A stretch of 48,774 bases of DNA, taken from assembly GCA_024398815.1 (NCBI GenBank), contig JAKSIL010000019.1:1-48774 (forward strand), written 5' to 3'. The position numbers and the translations under genes were made by a program. This document shows, piece after piece, positions 1-8,865 of the stretch. Position 1 is the stretch's first letter; each line of letters begins with the position of its first letter. The stretch comes from Fibrobacter sp. GTDB taxonomy: Bacteria > Fibrobacterota > Fibrobacteria > Fibrobacterales > Fibrobacteraceae. The notes under the pieces were generated by a model. That model did not search any database and was not told the origin of the DNA. It saw nothing but the letters and a program-made list of their open reading frames with translations.

Positions 1-343
1 GCCTCTATGGCTGAGTCGCACGGATGACACTTTGTGTAAAGCAATTTTTAGAGGAGCCCTATCTTGAATTCGGCAAGCACTTTTATACAGTTTACACCTG
101 CGAGTTTCGCAGGTAGCGATTGCTGATGCAGGGAGCGCTAAATAGGACGGCTTTGCGTTCACCGGATAATGCCCGTGGATTTATCGTCTTCAAATACTGT
201 GTCGTTTTCAACTTGTTCGAGAATCCCGCATTTATGCAAAAAGCCCGCATTGCGCAGGCATGACGAAGAAGCGAATTAAGAAGAATTTTACTTTAGCATT
301 TTACGCGAGCAGAGCTTGCGACATGAGCTTGTCGAAGCAAACC
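1..343. other. Intergenic region at left edge, with a dispersed-repeat copy
   Basis: No convincing gene. Positions 1-60 carry inverted ends (CCTCTA at 2-7, TAGAGG at 49-54) and share AAAGCAATT-x-TTAGAG with a second copy near 36421-36470, so this is probably a dispersed element. A perfect 7-bp hairpin (ACCTGCG at 96-102, CGCAGGT at 108-114) lacks a T tract and is not called a terminator. The rest shows nothing I recognise. Confidence 0.4.
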
Positions 344-1192
344 TCAATTCACTATAGGCTTCTGTGAATTCTTCGGCTTGATGCGGACGGTGAAGCAGTT
401 TTCAAGCTGCAAATTTTTCAGGAAATTCTGCAAAACTTTGTACTCGTCGCCGGCGGAGAACTGCGATATTGCGGCATCAAGTTCTTCGAACATCTCGGCC
501 GCGGTGGCGACTTGTTCCTCGGAATTCTCAAACATATTCACCATGTTCACGGCATAAAGTTTTTTAAAGAGGAACGCCGGAAGCATCATCAGAATGCGGA
601 ACCAGTTCGTTACAGTCTCGGACTTTTGCGCCTTCGCATTCTGCTGCCGAATCACGTTCACATTCGTCCGCAGTTCCTTGCCGAGCGCATTCAATTGCAG
701 CGGTCGAAATTCTTTCATCGTATAGATTTTTGCATCGGCAATCATGTCGAACGTAGTGCAGACAAAGTATTTTGTAAAGTCGGAGAACAGCGAATAGCCG
801 ATGGAATCAACGACTTCCTTCTGCGATTCCGGAACGATTTTTTCCAAGTCGCCGCGGATTTTCGCCATCGCATTGTTGAAATTTGAATCGGTGCAGCAGA
901 TTTCGAACTCCTTGCTGCATGCGGCGGCTTCTCGCGACATCTCGAAGCGGATGACTTCGCGGAGTTTCTTGTAGGCATCGGTTTCGTCTGATTCTTCCAT
1001 CTTGGCGCCGAATTTCTTTTCGGCGGCTTCGATTTTCTGCTGCACCAATGCGCTGTAATCGGTTTCGCCGCAAATTTTCATCGAGGCTGCAATCATGCTG
1101 CGGAATAGCTGATTGTACTTTTCCGCAGACTCTGCGTCTGTGTATTCAAAATTCAGGAGGCCCTGCAAGGCGCTTTCAAATTCATTTTCCAT
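344..1192 (-). CDS. Hypothetical cytoplasmic protein
   Basis: Product of 282 residues that I do not recognise. It is mostly helical and charged, with no signal peptide. One hydrophobic stretch around residues 196-215 (ILMMLPAFLF) could touch or cross a membrane. The start is the ATG at 1190-1192, with a G-rich ribosome site (GGGGTAAAAA) just upstream. It is transcribed away from the thioredoxin-like gene at 1362, so the 170-bp gap holds divergent promoters. Codon use looks like the neighbouring genes. The minus-strand frame is long and clean; plus-strand overlapping frames were judged to be shadows. Confidence 0.75.
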   Translation of the reverse strand: MENEFESALQGLLNFEYTDAESAEKYNQLFRSMIAASMKICGETDYSALVQQKIEAAEKKFGAKMEESDETDAYKKLREVIRFEMSREAAACSKEFEICCTDSNFNNAMAKIRGDLEKIVPESQKEVVDSIGYSLFSDFTKYFVCTTFDMIADAKIYTMKEFRPLQLNALGKELRTNVNVIRQQNAKAQKSETVTNWFRILMMLPAFLFKKLYAVNMVNMFENSEEQVATAAEMFEELDAAISQFSAGDEYKVLQNFLKNLQLENCFTVRIKPKNSQKPIVN

Positions 1193-1361
1193 TTTTTACC
1201 CCGAGGATTCGGCATTCAAATGCGATTTACGGAGGCAAATATAGAAAGTTTGAGCGTCTCACTGGTCAAATTCATATCGTTCTCTATTTTTGCAAGTATG
1301 CACACGCGCCACCACCACTGCGCATCTTAAAAAGATTATCTTTTACAAAAAGGAAATCAAA

Positions 1362-2147
1362 ATGAAACGCAACAAGTTATTTTCTAGCATCATCGCATTC
1401 GTATTCGCGGCTGTCGCTGTCACAGGCGTCGGCACCTACGCAGATGCCCAGGACGACGACATCCGAATCGTCAAAATCAACGACGACAACTTCGAAAAGG
1501 AAGTTCTTCAATCCAAGACGCCCGTCATCCTCGAAGTTTCTTCCACGAGTTGCCCGCCCTGCCTCATCATGATTCCGACGCTCATCAGCATCGCGAAAAA
1601 CTACAAGGATATCAAGGTCGCCTCCATCGGCATCGACGAGCCGAACCTCGATAAAATCAAGAGCACGCTCCCCATCCAGGCGTTCCCCACATTCTTCTTG
1701 GTGAAGGACGGAAAGTTTATTAACAAGCTGGTTGGCGCAGTCAAGGAAGAGGAGCTTTTGACCGCACTTCAGTACACGCCGTCGAAGACCGCCAAGCCTG
1801 CGAAAAAAGTGAAGAACAAAAAGAAGAGCCTCACTTGCACCGTGAACGGACAATTCAACGGTCTCAAGAACCATGTGACCATTTCGTTCAAATTTGGAGA
1901 AACTGAAATTCAGAATGCGGACATCGTCACGGATGTCTTTGTGCCGCCCGAAATGGAAGGCAAACGTGAACAGATGATTGAAAGAGCTAAGTCCAGCGGC
2001 AAAGGCGAAGTCACTCCGACGATGACCGGCTTCCAGATTCACATCAGCAACGAGAGTCGCTTTATGCGCGCCATGGACATGAAACGCACCTCAACCTACG
2101 GCGAGATGAAAGCTGGCCTTGAGTTGCAGGGATTTACTTGCGAATAA
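1362..2147 (+). CDS. Exported thioredoxin-fold protein
   Basis: Product of 261 residues. An N-terminal signal peptide (MKRNK, then a hydrophobic core to about residue 27) should send it to the periplasm. Residues about 35-140 form a thioredoxin fold, with the redox pair Cys64-Pro-Pro-Cys67 and the conserved cis-proline in QAFPTFFLV. A lysine-rich linker (about 150-162) leads to a roughly 100-residue C-terminal domain I do not recognise, containing two cysteines (one in SLTCTV, one at the penultimate residue). The ATG at 1362 is preferred over an in-frame ATG at 1290 because AGGAAA precedes it and the signal peptide begins there. A strong terminator follows. Thiol oxidoreduction is inferred from the fold and the CPPC motif; the substrate is unknown. 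Confidence 0.85.
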   Translation: MKRNKLFSSIIAFVFAAVAVTGVGTYADAQDDDIRIVKINDDNFEKEVLQSKTPVILEVSSTSCPPCLIMIPTLISIAKNYKDIKVASIGIDEPNLDKIKSTLPIQAFPTFFLVKDGKFINKLVGAVKEEELLTALQYTPSKTAKPAKKVKNKKKSLTCTVNGQFNGLKNHVTISFKFGETEIQNADIVTDVFVPPEMEGKREQMIERAKSSGKGEVTPTMTGFQIHISNESRFMRAMDMKRTSTYGEMKAGLELQGFTCE

Positions 2148-2172
2148 ATTTATTTCTGAAAAGCTTAATGCT

Positions 2173-2206
2173 AAGGCTGCATTCTAAAAATGCGGCCTTT
2201 TTTTGT
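2173..2206 (+). terminator. Intrinsic terminator after the thioredoxin-like gene
   Basis: An 11-bp stem (AAGGCTGCATT paired with AATGCGGCCTT, one G-T pair) has a 5-nt loop and is followed directly by a run of T. Confidence 0.85.
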
Positions 2207-2285
2207 ATATTGAGTGTGTCGCTGGAAAAATATTCTATATGAAAAAAATGCTCATTGCCGTTTTACGTTTTTACATGGTGGCGTA

Positions 2286-3269
2286 ATGGAACAACCGAAT
2301 AAAATTCCGACTTCAAGAAAAATTGTTGTTGCTGGTTGCATTTTAGAGACTATCGCTCTTTTTCTATTTCCGTTGTACTTTCTTTGGACGGAAAAGTCCT
2401 CGTTCTGTTTAGATTATGCGTGTTGGCTGATGCTTGCCTGTTCCATTGTTGGCGTTTATTTTTCGTTATCTTACAAGAAGGCGCTAAGGGGAATACGCAG
2501 TTTTTGGAGTGCCTTGAAAATAACTTTATGGCCCGCAGTCCCCGTTGTTGTTGGCTTACCTATATTGCTTGTTTTAAGTTTTTTTGTCAAGAACGTCAAT
2601 GAAGGTGTTTTCATTTATAATTTTGCATTCTGGGTGTTGGCTGTTCCCACATTTTTAGAAATATCCTTGTTGATTTACTTTGGTTGTAGAGAAAGAAAAT
2701 TGGAAGAAATACCTTTGAAGGAGGATAATTCACAAATTGAAATTATTCAAAACGAGACGGAATCGTCGTTTAAAGTAAAGAAAATTGGTGTCTTAATCAG
2801 CATGTGGGTGACGATGCTTCTTGGAGTGTGGCCTTACTTATGGAATAAAAGTGAAAAGGCTATTAATGAGACTTATGGATACGAAAATCTTGATAGTTTT
2901 AACATGGTTGGTGAAATATTTTCGGCATTCTACTTGCCACTTGTGTTTGCGATTCCACTGTCTCTTGTGTACTTATTTTGTTTGAAAGGAGTGAAAAATT
3001 GGAGAAATGTAATTCTTATCGGCCTAATACCTTTTGCTCCTTGGTTAGTGTCGGTTGCATTTTTTATGCTGGTTTCATTTGGATTTTATCTAATTTTTTT
3101 ATTTCCGATAGGCTTGGCTTTTTTACTGTATATTTTCATGACCGTTGTCGTTTTGTTACATTGTAGCTGGGTTGGATGCAAGAGAAAAATACCCATGGCG
3201 TTGCTGTGGAGTGTTTATAGCGCTTCATTGGTCGCTGTAGCTTTTGCAACAACAGAAGTGGCGCGTTAA
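2286..3269 (+). CDS. Polytopic inner-membrane protein, unknown function
   Basis: Product of 327 residues with about eight hydrophobic segments: four in the first 140 residues, a charged cytoplasmic-looking loop at about 150-175 (rich in Glu, Asn, Lys), then four more to the C terminus. I recognise no family motif. The ATG at 2286 is chosen over an upstream in-frame start at 2214 because GGTGG lies just before it and the upstream 24 residues look non-coding. Its DNA is visibly more A+T-rich than the neighbouring genes, which fits either a hydrophobic protein or recent acquisition. It lies 38 bp before the YggS-type gene. Confidence 0.75.
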   Translation: MEQPNKIPTSRKIVVAGCILETIALFLFPLYFLWTEKSSFCLDYACWLMLACSIVGVYFSLSYKKALRGIRSFWSALKITLWPAVPVVVGLPILLVLSFFVKNVNEGVFIYNFAFWVLAVPTFLEISLLIYFGCRERKLEEIPLKEDNSQIEIIQNETESSFKVKKIGVLISMWVTMLLGVWPYLWNKSEKAINETYGYENLDSFNMVGEIFSAFYLPLVFAIPLSLVYLFCLKGVKNWRNVILIGLIPFAPWLVSVAFFMLVSFGFYLIFLFPIGLAFLLYIFMTVVVLLHCSWVGCKRKIPMALLWSVYSASLVAVAFATTEVAR

Positions 3270-3307
3270 TTATCTATTTTATAGATGAAAAATGGTGGCT
3301 TAAGACT

Positions 3308-4096
3308 ATGGAATTTACACTTGATGAAATGCGTGAGCATCTGGCTGCTCTCGAAGCCAGAATTTCTGAAGCCTGTAAGAAGGCGAACCGCAGTCGCGAA
3401 AGCGTGAAACTCGTTTGGGTGAGCAAGTTCCACCCGGCGGAGGCTGTGGAAAACGCTATCGCCTTGGGTGCGCATGATTTTGGCGAAAACCGTGTGCAGG
3501 AGGCGGAACTGAAGTTTTCCGTTCGTCGTAGAGCTGTTGACGGCTCTCCGGTAATGTGCCATGTCATTGGCCCTGTGCAGAGTAATAAGCTCAAGAAGGC
3601 GGCTATCGTCGCCGACTGCATCCATTCCATTGCAAGCATGGAAGCTGTGGAAAAGCTTGAGAAAGTTTGCGCTGCATTGCCTTACGATGGAAATGTTGCG
3701 GATGGAAAAATTCTTGACATTCTGTTCCAGGTGAACGCTGGCGAAGAGGAGACCAAAAGCGGCCTGGATGTGGCGAACGCGGAAAAATTTCTAATAAATT
3801 TAGAGGCTTGTGCGGGCGCTTGCGATAATGATGGCCGAAGCGAAAATTTTCCGCACTTGCGTTTTCGCGGACTCATGACTATCGGCAAGAATACCGGTAA
3901 CGCAGAAGACTCACGCGACTGCTTTGTGTTCCTCCGTAATTTGCAGCAGAAGTTTCTTTCGAAAGGTGGCGTATTCGCAAACTTTGACCAACTTTCCATG
4001 GGCATGACTGGCGATTTGGAAGTTGCCATCGAAGAAGGTTCCACGATGATTCGTGTGGGTACGGCGCTGTTCGGGGAACGCGACTATAGCAAATAA
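3308..4096 (+). CDS. YggS/PROSC-family PLP-binding protein
   Basis: Product of 262 residues, slightly longer than the usual 230. The family binds pyridoxal 5'-phosphate without known catalysis and keeps vitamin B6 and amino-acid pools balanced. The PLP lysine is Lys40 in LVWVSKFHP, matching the family's VSK motif. Other family signatures are HDFGENRVQE, HVIGPVQSNK, RFRGLMTIG and, near the end, SMGMTGDLEVAIEEGSTMIRVG, which holds phosphate-binding residues. Two short insertions (around residues 115-125 and 165-180) account for the extra length. In many bacteria yggS sits with cell-envelope genes; here the neighbours are a membrane protein and an AAA+ ATPase. Confidence 0.93.
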   Translation: MEFTLDEMREHLAALEARISEACKKANRSRESVKLVWVSKFHPAEAVENAIALGAHDFGENRVQEAELKFSVRRRAVDGSPVMCHVIGPVQSNKLKKAAIVADCIHSIASMEAVEKLEKVCAALPYDGNVADGKILDILFQVNAGEEETKSGLDVANAEKFLINLEACAGACDNDGRSENFPHLRFRGLMTIGKNTGNAEDSRDCFVFLRNLQQKFLSKGGVFANFDQLSMGMTGDLEVAIEEGSTMIRVGTALFGERDYSK

Positions 4097-4162
4097 GCAT
4101 GGCGGGTTGCGGAAAATGGGTCCACTAAATCCTTTTTTGTAAAATGTGCAACTTATTTTCTG

Positions 4163-4191
4163 TTGAAACGAAAAAAAGGTAATTTTATAAT
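4163..4191 (+). promoter_or_regulatory. Near-consensus sigma-70-type promoter for the AAA+ gene
   Basis: TTGAAA at 4163-4168, a 17-nt spacer and a perfect TATAAT at 4186-4191. Transcription would start near 4198, giving a leader of about 18 nt that includes the GGTGGG ribosome site at 4204-4209. Confidence 0.75.
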
Positions 4192-4215
4192 ACACATTAA
4201 CGCGGTGGGTAAGTT

Positions 4216-6168
4216 GTGAAATTTGACGATGGATCGAATAATGGCGAAATTGCCTTGGGAATAACCGCTTTGGCTATTGTTGCAGTCATTTTGATTGCTG
4301 TTGGAAAATTCTGTTCAGCTGTAGGACCGATACCGTCGCTTGCGCTTGGCTTGATGGTCGGTATCATAGCGGGGGTCTATGCGGCGAGGCTTAAAAAGCG
4401 TGACAGTCTCAAGGGCATGAAGTTTATTCTTATTTGTGTGGCAGTTTTTGCATTCAACGTATTTGTCGGATGTACTAAGGAATCCTTCCTTTGTCTCATA
4501 TCCACCATATTCAGTTTCGCATTTATTCTTATTGCTTCGAACAAAGGGAGCGAAGTTTCAGCGCTGTCTGCCGAGGAGCGAATGGAAAATTTTACAAATT
4601 CCATCAAGGAAACTTTGGCGAACAGCACAGGTGAAATGGGAATGCCTATGAAGAAAGTTGCTTTGATGGAACCTGCGCCTGTACGCCTTGATCCGATGCT
4701 TCGTAAATATTTGAAGCGATTCACTCCGGTTGTCGATTCCTTTGTGAAATTTTTTGAAGATTTTTTACAGAAGGATGACGTCTCAGAAATTCTACGCAGG
4801 CATTTAACGCATGAAGCGAGTGTAGGGGCCGATAAGGCGCTTGCCTCGCTGATTCTTTCGGATTTGGAGTATGTGTCCAACGAGTTGGGACATCCTGTGA
4901 ATTTGGATACATTCGAGTCTTGCGGTTTTGTGATGCTTATGTTGCGACTGCGTGCAGATGCACCTGCGCAGACGAACTGGATGCAGCTTCTGGATTTGAT
5001 GTACAAGTCAAAAGATATTGATATGGAGAAAATGACCGAAGAGTTTAAATCTGTACACAACGAAATTGAGGCTCGCGGTGGAAGTTTTGTGGTGCCGTTT
5101 CTGTTCGCGGACTTGCTGAAGTCAAATGCGAATAAGTATATGCGGCTGGTGTACGATTTTTCTTTTTCTCTTGCGAATATCGATGGAATCCTTACGCACC
5201 AGGAAGTGCAGTGGTTGCAGTCGCCTGACACATACATTGGCAACATGAATTTCAAGAAAGGCAATGTTGATGGACTCAAGTTTGTTGTGCCGTATGTGAA
5301 AAGCAAGAACGCGCCTGCGGAGCCTGAAAAAACTACGGATGCAAAGCCACTATCGAAATATCAGCCTGATTTAGAAATCGCTTCTGAAAATGCGCTTAAT
5401 TCTCTTGTCGCATTGGACAGTGTCAAGAAGGAGGTAATCACTTTCAGGAATTTTGTCAAAATCCAGAGTGCGCGCTGCAAGCGCGGATTGCCTATTCCGC
5501 CGACATCGTACCATCTCGTATTTTCGGGTAATCCGGGAACTGGCAAGACGACGATTGCGCGAATCATGGCAGGCATTTTGAAGGACTTGGGAATCCTTTC
5601 CAAGGGACACTTGGTAGAAGCGACTCGTAGCGACCTTGTTGCAGGTTATGTAGGGCAGACCGCGATGAAGACGAATAAAGTCATCGATGAAGCGCTCGAC
5701 GGTGTGCTGTTTATTGATGAAGCATATACGCTTTCGAAAAATGTTGAGAACGATTACGGACAAGAAGCGATTGATACGCTGCTAAAGCGTATGGAAGATG
5801 ATCGCGATCGTCTTGTCGTAATTATCGCAGGTTATAAGGAACAAATTAATTCCTTTGTCAAGTCAAATCCGGGGCTTTCGTCGCGCTTCAACAGGTACAT
5901 CGATTTTCCGGATTACACCAAGTCGGAACTCAAGGAAATCTTCATGCGGCTTGTTGCAAAGTACGAATACTGCATGGCTCCCGATGCGAAGGCGGCTCTC
6001 GACAAATGTATCGAGGAAGCCCTAAGCGACAAGGATGAACGCTTTGGTAATGGAAGATTTGTTCGGAATCTTTTCGAAAAAGTCATCGAACGACAAGCTA
6101 ATAGACTTGCAAAAGTTGAAGACCTTACTCAAGTGAACATCAGCATGCTGGATGCTGCTGATTTTTAA
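4216..6168 (+). CDS. Membrane-tethered CbbX/SpoVK-type AAA+ ATPase with TerB-like region
   Basis: Product of 650 residues starting at a GTG preceded by GGTGGG. The N terminus has four predicted membrane segments (within about residues 8-112). A helical region at about 170-370 contains SLANIDGILTHQEVQWL, resembling the acidic motif of TerB-like domains. The C-terminal AAA+ module belongs to the CbbX/SpoVK/EccA type: Walker A GNPGTGKTT near 437-445, Walker B VLFIDEAY near 497-504, and a likely arginine finger in SRFNRY near 555. Such ATPases remodel or activate partner proteins. The partner is unknown, and neither RuBisCO nor type VII secretion genes are nearby. Membrane anchoring plus a TerB-like region is an unusual arrangement. 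The gene has its own promoter and appears monocistronic. Confidence 0.88.
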   Translation: MKFDDGSNNGEIALGITALAIVAVILIAVGKFCSAVGPIPSLALGLMVGIIAGVYAARLKKRDSLKGMKFILICVAVFAFNVFVGCTKESFLCLISTIFSFAFILIASNKGSEVSALSAEERMENFTNSIKETLANSTGEMGMPMKKVALMEPAPVRLDPMLRKYLKRFTPVVDSFVKFFEDFLQKDDVSEILRRHLTHEASVGADKALASLILSDLEYVSNELGHPVNLDTFESCGFVMLMLRLRADAPAQTNWMQLLDLMYKSKDIDMEKMTEEFKSVHNEIEARGGSFVVPFLFADLLKSNANKYMRLVYDFSFSLANIDGILTHQEVQWLQSPDTYIGNMNFKKGNVDGLKFVVPYVKSKNAPAEPEKTTDAKPLSKYQPDLEIASENALNSLVALDSVKKEVITFRNFVKIQSARCKRGLPIPPTSYHLVFSGNPGTGKTTIARIMAGILKDLGILSKGHLVEATRSDLVAGYVGQTAMKTNKVIDEALDGVLFIDEAYTLSKNVENDYGQEAIDTLLKRMEDDRDRLVVIIAGYKEQINSFVKSNPGLSSRFNRYIDFPDYTKSELKEIFMRLVAKYEYCMAPDAKAALDKCIEEALSDKDERFGNGRFVRNLFEKVIERQANRLAKVEDLTQVNISMLDAADF

Positions 6169-6233
6169 ATCAAAATTTGACATAGTCGTTGAGCGGTTAA
6201 AAATTTTCAGTCGATAGAATTTGAAAATTTGTC

Positions 6234-7019
6234 TTATTCCCCTTGCACAATCACGCGGTAGAATTCGAGGAATTGTTCCGGGGAAAGTTCCTCGGCGCGG
6301 ACGGTCGTGGGGTAATCCAGGAGCTCGATGGCTTCCTGGATTTTCTTTTTGTCGTAGGCGCTGCCGAAGGAGTTTGCGAGTGTCTTGCGCTTTTGCGTGA
6401 AGGCGGCGCGCACGAAGTCGAAGAATCCTTCGGGGGCTTGGAGTGCATCGGCGCGGGGCGTGAGCAGCATGGTGGCGCTGTCGACGTTCGGTTTCGGTGT
6501 AAAATGTTCGGGTCCGATTTTGCGGAGAATCTGCGTGTCGGCGAATGCGGAGACGAGTACGGAAAGGCTACCGTAATTCTTGCTGCAGGGCGATGCGCAG
6601 ATTCGTTCGGCGACTTCCAGCTGCACCATTCCCATGAAACCTTTGGTGAGATGCAAACGCGGCATGAGACCAGCGATAATTGCGGTACTTACGTTATACG
6701 GAAGGTTGCCTGTAACCCAGGGCTTGTCGTGTTCGTCCAGGAACTTCTGCAAGTCGAACTTCAGAAAGTCGATGTTCGTGATATGGAAATTCTTGCGCTC
6801 GCCGAATTTTTCGTTCAGCACGGCAACGCACTGCTCGTCGATTTCGACGGCGGTGAGGTCCACGCCACGGTTCAGCAAATGTTCTGTGAGGGCGCCATGG
6901 CCGGGGCCGATTTCAAGCACGGCTTCGCCCTCGTTCGCGGGCAAATCACCTGCGATTGCGACGGCAGTTTCTACATCCAGAAAGTTCTGGCCAAATTTAC
7001 GACGACGTGCTCTATCCAT
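6234..7019 (-). CDS. rsmA: 16S rRNA (adenine1518-N6/adenine1519-N6)-dimethyltransferase
   Basis: Product of 261 residues, the usual KsgA length. The enzyme dimethylates two adjacent adenines in the 3' terminal hairpin of 16S rRNA during 30S assembly, using S-adenosylmethionine. Visible motifs are RRKFGQNFL near the start, the SAM-binding loop VLEIGPGHGALTEHLL, the acidic AVEID, and the catalytic NLPYN (motif IV). The ATG at 7019 gives the normal family start; an in-frame extension to 7070 would run through the terminator hairpin at 7042-7065 and is rejected. It is co-directional with, and downstream of, the outer-membrane gene, but separated from it by that terminator. Confidence 0.96.
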   Translation of the reverse strand: MDRARRRKFGQNFLDVETAVAIAGDLPANEGEAVLEIGPGHGALTEHLLNRGVDLTAVEIDEQCVAVLNEKFGERKNFHITNIDFLKFDLQKFLDEHDKPWVTGNLPYNVSTAIIAGLMPRLHLTKGFMGMVQLEVAERICASPCSKNYGSLSVLVSAFADTQILRKIGPEHFTPKPNVDSATMLLTPRADALQAPEGFFDFVRAAFTQKRKTLANSFGSAYDKKKIQEAIELLDYPTTVRAEELSPEQFLEFYRVIVQGE

Positions 7020-7041
7020 GCGCGTAAATGTAGAATAAAGC

Positions 7042-7065
7042 AAAACCCCCGACAGGGTCGGGGGT
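7042..7065 (-). terminator. Intrinsic terminator of the Ala-rich outer-membrane gene
   Basis: A 9-10 bp G+C-rich stem (ACCCCCGAC at 7045-7053, GTCGGGGGT at 7057-7065) with a 3-nt loop. On the minus strand it is followed by TTTTG, placing it between the stop at 7089 and the rsmA start at 7019. Confidence 0.8.
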
Positions 7066-7088
7066 GACAAGGTTGCGGTGCGTTCCTG

Positions 7089-8714
7089 TTAGAACATTAT
7101 GAATGCGCCAATCGAAACACCGATGTTGTTGTGGTCGGAGAAGCTTCCGAACGGGTTTTCGAGGAACTGCTTGGTGAACACCATTTCAAGTGCCGCCTGT
7201 TCGTACTGGAAACGGGCGCCGAGATTCACGTTGGTCGTGCCCGACTGGATAGCTTTGGACTTGATGTCGATATCGTTGAGTTCGAACTGCCTGAACGACA
7301 TGAGCTTCCAAGTGTAATCGGCGCTACCGAATGCGATAAGGTGGCTTCCGAGGGCGACTTCACCCAAGATGTTCGGCGAGGTGTAGGCGGCAACGGTGAA
7401 GTCCTTGTCGCGGATATTTTCAATTTCGTCGAAGAAGATGACGGGGACGAAGGTGTTGAGGCCGATGAAAATGCGGGCCCTTTCGCTCTGGAGCACGTTG
7501 GAGCCGAAGTTGAATTCGGGGGCGGCTTCGATGCGTGCCGTGGTGTCGGTAGATTTTACCCTGTGCGTGACGAGGTAGGTCTTGCCTTCGCTGAATGTCG
7601 TAGTGCGATCGATGGTTTCGGTGCTTCCGTCGTGGCGGAGGAATGTGACGGCGGCGGTCCATGCGAACTTGGGATTGTTGGCCTTTGAAACGGTGAGCTT
7701 GCCGAAGGCGTCCCAGGACGTGGTTTCGACTTCGTTGCCGTTGTTGCTTATGTAGGCGATGTCGTCGGGATGGACGTAGCGACCATGAACGCCCACGTCG
7801 AAATTCCCGAGTTTTGCGGAGAATGTGCCGCCGTAAAGCGTGCCTCCGGCAGTTGTATTTATCGTTTGTTCAACGCCCGTGGCTTCGACGTTGTCCCAGT
7901 TTTTGCCGACGGCGGTTTCCACAGAGAAACCGAACCTTCCGAATGCCATACCAGCGGTCAAGAGGCCGAGATTCTGGGAATTGTCAAAGGCGAAGAAATA
8001 GGAGTTGGTTTCGCCGAACGAGACGACGCCTTCGCCATCGATGGGTTCAAAGTAGGCGAACTTGCTGCCGAGCATTTTGTGCGGCATGGCGAGGTTGCCG
8101 TTTACGGTTGCGGCGGCAGCTTCGTTAGCGACGATGTTGTACGCATTGCCGTGCAAGATATCCATGGGGTGCTTTGGTGCGGGTTCAGCCGGTGTTGCCG
8201 GAGCTTGTGCTGCGGAATCGGCTGCTGCGATTTGGGCGGCTTCTGCGGTTGCGGCCGAATCGCTTGCTGCGGGGGCTGCGACTGCTGCGGAGTCGGCTGC
8301 GGGTTCCTGGGCGGCGACGTCTTCTTCTGCTTCGGGAAGTTTTGCGTTGGGGTCAAATTCTTGTTCGGGGGCGGCTTGTGCCGTGGAATCGTTGGCTGCA
8401 GTGGTGTCTGCGGCGGCTGTGGTGTCGCTTGCGGCCTGCGGGACTTCGGCTGCGGCTGTCGTGTCTGCCGCAGGTTGAGCTTCGGTGGCTGCCGTTGTGT
8501 CGGTTACGGCTTGTGCTGTGCCGGCATCAGCCTTGGCGGAATCTGCCGGGGCTTCGGCGACGGCTGCAGCTTGTTCGTTTACAACCGCTGTTGCGGAATC
8601 GGCTGCAGGTGCTGCGGGAGCCGGAACTGCGGGTGCGGGGGCGGCTGCATCTTGTGCGTAGGCACCGATGGCAAGGCCGAGAGACAAAAGGAGTAATTGC
8701 TTTTTGATATTCAT
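7089..8714 (-). CDS. Outer-membrane barrel protein with long Ala/Pro/Asp-rich N-terminal linker
   Basis: Product of 541 residues. A signal peptide ends at about residue 20 (AYAQ). Residues about 22-180 are low-complexity, built from Ala, Pro, Asp, Ser, Thr and Glu with recurring ADTTAA-, DSAA- and APAAP-like units. The remaining 350 residues alternate polar and hydrophobic positions and end in GVSIGAFIMF, as expected of a beta-barrel with a terminal aromatic residue. An envelope porin or structural role with a periplasmic or wall-spanning linker is an inference; I recognise no specific family. The start ATG at 8712-8714 has no clear ribosome site. It is divergent from the cellulase gene across 150 bp. 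Confidence 0.8.
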   Translation of the reverse strand: MNIKKQLLLLSLGLAIGAYAQDAAAPAPAVPAPAAPAADSATAVVNEQAAAVAEAPADSAKADAGTAQAVTDTTAATEAQPAADTTAAAEVPQAASDTTAAADTTAANDSTAQAAPEQEFDPNAKLPEAEEDVAAQEPAADSAAVAAPAASDSAATAEAAQIAAADSAAQAPATPAEPAPKHPMDILHGNAYNIVANEAAAATVNGNLAMPHKMLGSKFAYFEPIDGEGVVSFGETNSYFFAFDNSQNLGLLTAGMAFGRFGFSVETAVGKNWDNVEATGVEQTINTTAGGTLYGGTFSAKLGNFDVGVHGRYVHPDDIAYISNNGNEVETTSWDAFGKLTVSKANNPKFAWTAAVTFLRHDGSTETIDRTTTFSEGKTYLVTHRVKSTDTTARIEAAPEFNFGSNVLQSERARIFIGLNTFVPVIFFDEIENIRDKDFTVAAYTSPNILGEVALGSHLIAFGSADYTWKLMSFRQFELNDIDIKSKAIQSGTTNVNLGARFQYEQAALEMVFTKQFLENPFGSFSDHNNIGVSIGAFIMF

Positions 8715-8865
8715 GGTACCATAATAAATAACTAATATAAGGCCCGATGTAACAAGTTTTTTGAAATTTTTTTGTTGACACTTGTAAACAGATTGTTCTT
8801 TTGGGTGTTTCCAATACGAAAAACAATGATTAAATTATAGGTAATGGGAAAATCATGGAGAAAAA

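Noticed and set aside
7042..7065. Extended rsmA start at 7070
   Set aside because: The extension would translate through a terminator hairpin, and the normal family N terminus begins at 7019.
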